20,937 nt of DNA from Bacteroidaceae bacterium (GTDB taxonomy: Bacteria > Bacteroidota > Bacteroidia > Bacteroidales > Bacteroidaceae): positions 1 to 20,937 of the forward strand of contig CAAFRW010000089.1 in assembly GCA_900765575.1 (NCBI GenBank), written 5' to 3'. Shown in pieces: positions 16,962-20,937 of this stretch; the stretch's first letter is position 1, and each line of letters starts with the position of its first letter. The translations under genes were made by a program, and so were the position numbers. The notes under the pieces are model-generated. The model worked only from the letters and a program-made list of their open reading frames with translations, searched no databases and was not told the DNA's origin.

Positions 16962-17066
16962 AAACAAAAAGTGTTTCATGCCTTGAAACAAACTGTTTCA
17001 ATAGTGCGAAACAAAGTGTTTCAAAGGTTGAAACAAAGTGTTTTTAACTATGAAACACTTTTTTAA
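16962..17066. repeat. Tandem array C, 22-23-bp period of GAAACAAAGTGTTTC palindromes
   Basis: Units begin at 16962, 16985, 17008, 17030 and 17052, spaced 23, 23, 22 and 22 bases. The core GAAACAAAGTGTTTC is an interrupted palindrome (GAAACA and TGTTTC arms, 3-base centre), so each unit could be a protein-binding site or small hairpin. Edge units are degraded. The spacers of 7-8 bases differ between units. It resembles arrays A and B in period but not in sequence. Confidence 0.85.
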
Positions 17067-17480
17067 TAACGATGGAAATGGATATAATGGCTTTATATAC
17101 AACTAATTGTATGCTATTCTCTTTTTTTGTTGAAGAAATAAGACGCTACAGATTGTATTCCTTCTTCAAGAAATGAGAAAATAGCCTTCCTGCGAAAATA
17201 TAAATGTTCTGTTTTTTGCTAATAATGTGGCATGGTTTTTGCTTGTTGTATTTCAGCGAGCAAAAAAAATCAAGAAAAAGAGCAATTATACGCTTGAAAG
17301 TAAATCTCTCTGTTACATAGCTGCAGTCAATTACTTCGCTGCGGACTTTAATCTTGGAAACAGCGGATAAACACAAAGAGAACGGATTCATCATCGAACG
17401 TGTTTTTTTACCGGAATAGCTTATACTGTTAAATCTTATACTGTTAAATCCATTCTATCTTCTTAATTTGAAGGCATTTA
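17067..17480. other. Gene-free AT-rich interval with a possible coding remnant
   Basis: No convincing gene is present. The plus-strand frame 17321-17419 reads 32 codons after a TAG, ending KENGFIIERVFLPE then stop. It looks protein-like in composition and could be the tail of a decayed gene, but I do not recognise it. A sigma-54-like promoter sits upstream at 17228. A TACTGTTAAATC direct repeat lies at about 17426 and 17440. Confidence 0.25.
17228..17243 (+). promoter_or_regulatory. Sigma-54-like -24/-12 promoter
   Basis: TGGCATGGTTTTTGCT matches the RpoN consensus TGGCAC-N5-TTGCW with only one change in the first half. The GG and GC dinucleotides are 12 bases apart, as needed. Predicted start is near 17255, about 345 bases before the first ATPase gene. 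Bacteroides is known to encode RpoN. With no gene directly downstream, function is uncertain. Confidence 0.4.
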
Positions 17481-17483
17481 TTG

Positions 17484-17514
17484 TTTCTACTCTCCAAGTT
17501 TTTTGCTACTTTTG
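17484..17514 (+). promoter_or_regulatory. Promoter of the first ATPase gene
   Basis: TTTC at 17484-17487, a 19-base spacer and TACTTTTG at 17507-17514 fit the Bacteroides promoter. The start would be near 17521, leaving about 80 leader bases that contain the palindromes at 17539-17568. Confidence 0.65.
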
Positions 17515-17538
17515 CAGATACTCAATGAAAATTTACCG

Positions 17539-17568
17539 CCGTAAACTTTACGAGGGTAAGTTTTACGG
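17539..17568. promoter_or_regulatory. Double palindrome in the leader of the first ATPase gene
   Basis: CGTAAACTTTACG (17540-17552) is a perfect palindrome around one base. It is followed by the imperfect GGTAAGTTTTACGG (17555-17568). The two also form a larger inverted repeat, CCGTAAA to TTTACGG. The site lies downstream of the predicted start, so it may be an operator or an RNA hairpin near the translation start. Confidence 0.6.
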
Positions 17569-17600
17569 AGAATGAAAGTTTAAATGTAAAAGATGTCCTT

Positions 17601-18926
17601 ATGAGATTTTATAATAGAGAAAAGGAATTAGCCTCGTTGGAAAAAGTACGGCAAGTATCTTTTTCTGTTCATTCTCAAATGACGGTACTTACTGGCCGTA
17701 GGCGTATTGGCAAAACAAGCCTTATCTTCAAAAGTTGCGAGAATACGCCTACCGTCTATCTTTTTGTGAGCCGGAGTAATGAGACAGACCTCTGTTCCGG
17801 TTTCACTGCAGAGATACGACAATCGTTGAATATTTATGTTCCCGAATTTACAAACTTTGCCGAGTTATTTCGTTTCCTGATGGATTTGGGTACACGAATG
17901 AAATACAACTTGATAATTGACGAGTTTCAAGAGTTCTATTATATCAATTCGGTTGTTTATAGCCTGATGCAAGATATTTGGGATCGATACAGGAAACAGA
18001 GCCATGTCAATCTTGTAGTCAGCGGGTCGGTTTATACGCTCATGAATCAAATATTCAGAGATTCAAAAGAACCATTGTATGGGCGTGCAGATATGATAAT
18101 GAAGCTATTCCCCTTCACTATATCCGTCTTAAAAGAAATTTTGGCAGACCACAAACCGGACTATACAAAGGAAGATCTTTTGGCCCTTTATACATTTACA
18201 GGAGGAATTCCTAAATATATAGAGCAGTTCATGGACAGAGGATGTACCGATATGGAAAGTATGGTTGATTTGATGTTGCAACCGGACTCTTCTTTTCTCA
18301 CAGAAGGAACAGCTTTATTGATACAAGAATTTGGAAAGAAATATGGCAATTACTTTTCAATCCTGTCCGCTATATCGAATGGCAAGAATACATTGCCAGA
18401 GATGGAAGCTGCTATGGGGGGAATAAGTTTGGGTGGCCAATTAAAACGGTTGGAAGAAGATTACGATTTGATAAAGAAGAAACGGCCTATACTCTCTAAA
18501 GAGAATTCACAAACGGTTCGCTACGATGTTTCCGATCTGTTTTTGCGTTTTTGGTTCAGATATTTCATCAAATATCAAAATTATATTGAGATACAAAATT
18601 ATGAACGCTTGGCGGATATTATAAAAAAGGACTATCCTACATTCTCTGGTTTAGCGCTTGAAATGTATTTCCGTCAACAAATGATAGAAAGTAAGGAATT
18701 TGCAGAGATTGGTTCGTGGTGGCAAGGCAAAAATAATAAAGATCAGGATGAAATTGATATTGTGGGTTTATATGCCGAAGAAAAGAAAGCCTTAGTTGCC
18801 GAAGTAAAGCGGCAATCCAAAAACTTTAAGCCAGACTTATTTGCACTCAAGGTAAACGCTTTGAGAAAAAAAGTCCTCTTCAAGTATGAAATAGAGAGCC
18901 GTCTGTTTTCGATGGATGATATGTAA
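17601..18926 (+). CDS. AAA+ ATPase with C-terminal PD-(D/E)XK-like domain (ATPase_2/DUF234 type), copy 1
   Basis: This 441-residue protein belongs to the archaeal-type ATPase group (PF01637-like) with a DUF234-like C-terminus. Walker A is GRRRIGKT (32-39), Walker B LIIDEFQE (104-111; D107, E108), and VVSGS (139-143) is a sensor-1-type strand. TGGIPKYIE (200-208) is the family's hallmark after the ATPase core. A winged-helix-like region follows (about 235-310, SILSAISNG to VRYDVSD). The C-terminus has E354, then D386 in DEIDIVG and E401-V-K403 in LVAEVKRQ, the D-x14-E-x-K spacing of PD-(D/E)XK nucleases, so catalytic residues look intact. No signal peptide or membrane segment is seen. The biological role of this family is unclear; the nuclease activity is inferred from motif geometry. 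The neighbour at 19262 is a paralogue. Confidence 0.9.
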   Translation: MRFYNREKELASLEKVRQVSFSVHSQMTVLTGRRRIGKTSLIFKSCENTPTVYLFVSRSNETDLCSGFTAEIRQSLNIYVPEFTNFAELFRFLMDLGTRMKYNLIIDEFQEFYYINSVVYSLMQDIWDRYRKQSHVNLVVSGSVYTLMNQIFRDSKEPLYGRADMIMKLFPFTISVLKEILADHKPDYTKEDLLALYTFTGGIPKYIEQFMDRGCTDMESMVDLMLQPDSSFLTEGTALLIQEFGKKYGNYFSILSAISNGKNTLPEMEAAMGGISLGGQLKRLEEDYDLIKKKRPILSKENSQTVRYDVSDLFLRFWFRYFIKYQNYIEIQNYERLADIIKKDYPTFSGLALEMYFRQQMIESKEFAEIGSWWQGKNNKDQDEIDIVGLYAEEKKALVAEVKRQSKNFKPDLFALKVNALRKKVLFKYEIESRLFSMDDM

Positions 18927-19187
18927 TAGCAATGAAAAATATAGAATAAATAACAAAAGGTGAAGGCTATGTAGCCATAAATATAGGTACTCACGACTTC
19001 GCAAAGTACTCATTCGAATCGTTCCAAGATAGTCTTCTTTCTGTTCAGACTGGCTAATATTTATGCATAATCAACAAATTCCTCAGGTTTTTACGTTGAC
19101 CCCCATTAAGGATATGACGAAAATAGACTCTTTTCTGTCTTATTGATAAGATAGAACGCCTATTTCTGCATTACCTTCTTGAAAGAT
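18927..19187. other. Interval between the two ATPase genes
   Basis: No gene is seen. Structures are a short hairpin GGCTA-TG-TAGCC (18965-18976) just after the first ATPase and a repeated GTACTCA (18989 and 19006 areas) near CGACTTCG and CATTCGAATCG. There is no strong terminator between the two genes, although the second has its own full promoter. Confidence 0.35.
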
Positions 19188-19218
19188 TTTGTCGTGTCAG
19201 TTTTTATATTTAATTTTG
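19188..19218 (+). promoter_or_regulatory. Promoter of the second ATPase gene
   Basis: TTTG (19188-19191), a 19-base spacer and TAATTTTG (19211-19218) match the Bacteroides consensus fully. The start is predicted near 19225, inside the GTAAC repeat cluster, which argues for regulation at this site. Confidence 0.75.
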
Positions 19219-19246
19219 TAACCATTGTAACAGTTACGAATGTAAC
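19218..19246. promoter_or_regulatory. GTAAC repeat cluster, candidate operator
   Basis: The pattern is GTAAC-N4-GTAAC-A-GTTAC-N4-GTAAC: three direct copies and one inverted copy. At its centre is the palindrome GTAACAGTTAC (19227-19237), matching in form GTAAACTTTAC in the first ATPase leader. It overlaps the predicted start of transcription, so a bound repressor would block initiation. Confidence 0.6.
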
Positions 19247-19261
19247 AAGAAGTATGAAGAT

Positions 19262-20584
19262 ATGAAATTCTATAATCGCACAAGTGAATTGGCTGAGCTT
19301 CAGCGAATACAAAATCTATCATTCAGTGGTCATTCCCGTCTAACGGTGGTGACGGGAAGAAGACGAATTGGTAAAACAAGCCTTATTATGAAGGCTGTCG
19401 AAGATTTACCGACTGTCTATCTTTTTGTTGGTCGCAAGAATGAAGCAACACTTTGTGCAGAGTTTATACCTAACATTTCCCAATCGCTCAATACTTTTGT
19501 TCCGCGGGAAATCCAGACATTCCGGTCGTTGTTCCAATATCTGATGGAATTGGCAACAGTAAGGTCTTTCAATCTTGTTATTGATGAGTTTCAGGAGTTC
19601 TATAATATCAATGAATCGGTGTATAGTGATATGCAGAACATTTGGGACAGCTATCGACAAAAAACCAAAATGAATCTGATTGTTTCCGGCTCTATCTATA
19701 CGTTAATGCAGAAAATATTCCAAAGTAAAAAAGAGCCTTTGTTTGGTCGAGCTGATAATATCATAAAACTTTCGGTCTTTGACTTGTCCACACTCAAAAA
19801 AATCATGCACGACTATAGACCGGGATATATCAATGACGATTTACTTGCACTCTATACGTTTACAGGTGGAATTCCCAAGTATGTTGAGCTTTTTTGCGAT
19901 AACAATATGTTGAGCGTAGATGAAATGATTTCTTTCATGGTTCGAGAAAATTCTCCATTTACCGATGAAGGGAAGAATCTGCTGATAGAAGAGTTTGGAA
20001 AAAACTATGCTACTTACTTTTCTATTCTAAGTGCCATTTCGGGTGGTATCAACACACAACCGGAAATAGAAGCTGCATTAGGTGATAAGAGTATCGGAGG
20101 GCAGCTCAAACGGCTGATTGAGGATTACAATATTATTACCCGTCAGCGCCCAATATTAGCAAAAGAAGGTAGTCAAACTGTCCGCTACGAAATACAAGAT
20201 AACTTTATCCGTTTTTGGTTTAATTACTTCGACCGTCATCGTTCTCTGATAGAGATTAAAAATTTCATTGGACTACAATCTATTATCAAATCCGACTATC
20301 CGACTTATTCGGGTAAACTATTGGAACTCTACTTCAAACAACAATTTGCTGAAAGTTTTCAATACAGAGCAATCGGCTCATGGTGGGAACCTAAAGGTAC
20401 GCAAAATGAGATAGATATTGTCGCATTAAAATTAGAAAAGAATCAGGCGGTAGCGGTAGAAGTGAAGCGGCAGAAGAAGAATTTTAAGCCGGAACTACTA
20501 GCTGCAAAAGTAGAACATTTAAAACATAAGCTACTTCCTAAGCATCAGATTGAAATGCGGTGTTTGTCATTAGAAGATATGTAG
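19262..20584 (+). CDS. AAA+ ATPase with C-terminal PD-(D/E)XK-like domain (ATPase_2/DUF234 type), copy 2
   Basis: This 440-residue paralogue of the protein at 17601 has 39 of the first 60 residues identical and the same domain order throughout. Walker A is GRRRIGKT (32-39), Walker B LVIDEFQE (105-112; D108, E109), then VSGS (141-144) and TGGIPKYVE (201-209). The C-terminus keeps E355, D385 in NEIDIVA and E400-V-K402 in VAVEVKRQ, so the PD-(D/E)XK-like geometry is conserved. Divergence is spread over the length, with the motifs unchanged, so this is an old duplication with both copies kept functional rather than a decaying pair. It has its own promoter and operator-like cluster. Cytoplasmic location is expected. 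The cellular target is unknown; DNA processing in defence or in mobile-element biology is possible but not shown. Confidence 0.9.
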   Translation: MKFYNRTSELAELQRIQNLSFSGHSRLTVVTGRRRIGKTSLIMKAVEDLPTVYLFVGRKNEATLCAEFIPNISQSLNTFVPREIQTFRSLFQYLMELATVRSFNLVIDEFQEFYNINESVYSDMQNIWDSYRQKTKMNLIVSGSIYTLMQKIFQSKKEPLFGRADNIIKLSVFDLSTLKKIMHDYRPGYINDDLLALYTFTGGIPKYVELFCDNNMLSVDEMISFMVRENSPFTDEGKNLLIEEFGKNYATYFSILSAISGGINTQPEIEAALGDKSIGGQLKRLIEDYNIITRQRPILAKEGSQTVRYEIQDNFIRFWFNYFDRHRSLIEIKNFIGLQSIIKSDYPTYSGKLLELYFKQQFAESFQYRAIGSWWEPKGTQNEIDIVALKLEKNQAVAVEVKRQKKNFKPELLAAKVEHLKHKLLPKHQIEMRCLSLEDM

Positions 20585-20635
20585 AATTTATCTTCTAGGA
20601 GATACTTGTCTATTTTATAATCCAGAGCGAGTTAA

Positions 20636-20800
20636 AAATACAAATATCAACTGTCTTGTCAAAGAAATGATGTTTGGGATGATGAGAAAGTTTCCTATTT
20701 TATTGAGAGCATTCTTTTAGATATGGAATCAAATGGAAAACGTTTATTCCATAACCATTCCCCAAAACATTGTTTTTCGGAATTTAATTTGAATCATTGA
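20636..20800 (+). pseudogene. Fragment resembling the N-terminus of a DUF262 (GmrSD-like) protein
   Basis: The frame is open from just after a TAA at 20633 to TGA at 20798-20800. It contains YQLSCQRNDVW followed by DDEKVSYFIESILLDM. The QR-x3-W and the following helix with SI/ESIL strongly resemble the first conserved block of DUF262 proteins (GmrS family, type IV restriction-related). After residue M the sequence loses similarity and soon stops, and no good start codon lies upstream in frame. Upstream frames hint at more of the gene (SELKIQIST), so frameshifts are possible. This is best read as a decayed remnant. Recognition is from memory of the motif only. Confidence 0.45.
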
Positions 20801-20937
20801 CTTTCCCAGTATATGCTTTCTTTCGTTTTTTTTGATGGTGTCACCACCTTATATACTGCCTCAAAATAATAGGTAACTGATTGAGCATCAGTGGTAGTGT
20901 CCGAGTTGAAAAAGAAAAGGTCTTCATTGCTGAAGAC
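20794..20937 (-). CDS. 3' end of an unidentified minus-strand gene, cut by the window edge
   Basis: On the minus strand, a frame runs without stops from the window edge to TGA at 20796-20794. The last 47 residues include SNEDLFFFNSD, then TTTDAQSVTYYFEAVYKVV and an end in SIYWESQ. The mix of Tyr, Phe, Thr and charged residues looks like a real protein, probably a beta-rich one, but I cannot identify the family. It converges on and overlaps the plus-strand DUF262-like fragment by seven bases. A hairpin at 20920-20937 (GTCTTCA/TGAAGAC) lies inside this frame and may be incidental. Confidence 0.5.
   Translation of the reverse strand, partial: VFSNEDLFFFNSDTTTDAQSVTYYFEAVYKVVTPSKKTKESIYWESQ

Noticed and set aside
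17146..17394. Minus-strand 82-codon frame before the first ATPase gene
   Set aside because: It has no promoter, the residues look random for AT-rich DNA, and it crosses the sigma-54-like site.
19011..19025. CATTCGAATCGTTCC as a tRNA T-arm or attachment site
   Set aside because: No acceptor, D or anticodon stems could be fitted around it.
20920..20937. Hairpin GTCTTCA/TGAAGAC as a terminator or insertion-sequence end
   Set aside because: It lies inside an open minus-strand coding frame and the window ends within it, so no T-tract or repeat partner can be seen.

Overview
The window looks like a chromosomal stretch from a gut Bacteroidales, most likely Bacteroides or Phocaeicola. Three things point there. 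Promoters fit the Bacteroides sigma-ABfr pattern (TTTG, about 19-21 bases, TAnnTTTG), with AT-rich leaders in place of strong Shine-Dalgarno sites. The gene families include a pectin-degrading fusion enzyme, an RRM RNA-binding protein and an alpha-2-macroglobulin/PBP1C pair. Intergenic regions are large and repeat-rich.

Layout. 72-2699 is a secreted pectin methylesterase-pectate lyase fusion. 2803-3327 is a small nitroreductase ending in a clear terminator. 3398-4193 has no gene but holds two abutting 23-bp-period tandem arrays and one copy of a dispersed repeat. 4194-4493 is an RRM RNA-binding protein, 4829-5902 a nitronate monooxygenase-like flavoprotein, 6009-7133 a minimal DEAD-box RNA helicase and 7537-8151 a hexapeptide-repeat acetyltransferase. 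8351-16560 is a two-gene operon: a very large alpha-2-macroglobulin lipoprotein with an intact thioester motif, then penicillin-binding protein 1C. 16561-17600 is a second gene-poor, repeat-rich interval. It has the other copy of the dispersed repeat, an inverted repeat, a palindromic 22-23-bp array and a sigma-54-like promoter. 17601-20584 holds two paralogous AAA+ ATPases with PD-(D/E)XK-like C-termini, each with its own promoter and palindromic leader. The right edge has a fragment resembling a DUF262/GmrSD N-terminus, overlapping tail to tail with the 3' end of an unidentified minus-strand gene.

How the parts work together. The pectin enzyme would demethylate and then cleave homogalacturonan outside the cytoplasm. 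The alpha-2-macroglobulin and PBP1C form the known bacterial envelope-defence pair, trapping proteases in the periplasm while repairing peptidoglycan. The RRM protein and the helicase are both RNA-remodelling factors but are separate transcription units. The right third (16.6-20.9 kb) has the character of accessory DNA: duplicated ATPase-nuclease-like genes, a broken restriction-like fragment, repeats and no clear housekeeping gene. The most unusual signals are the three short-period arrays at two loci that also share a dispersed repeat with a possibly covarying hairpin, the 51-bp repeat insertion inside the PBP1C transpeptidase domain, and the paired ATPases with similar but distinct palindromic leaders.
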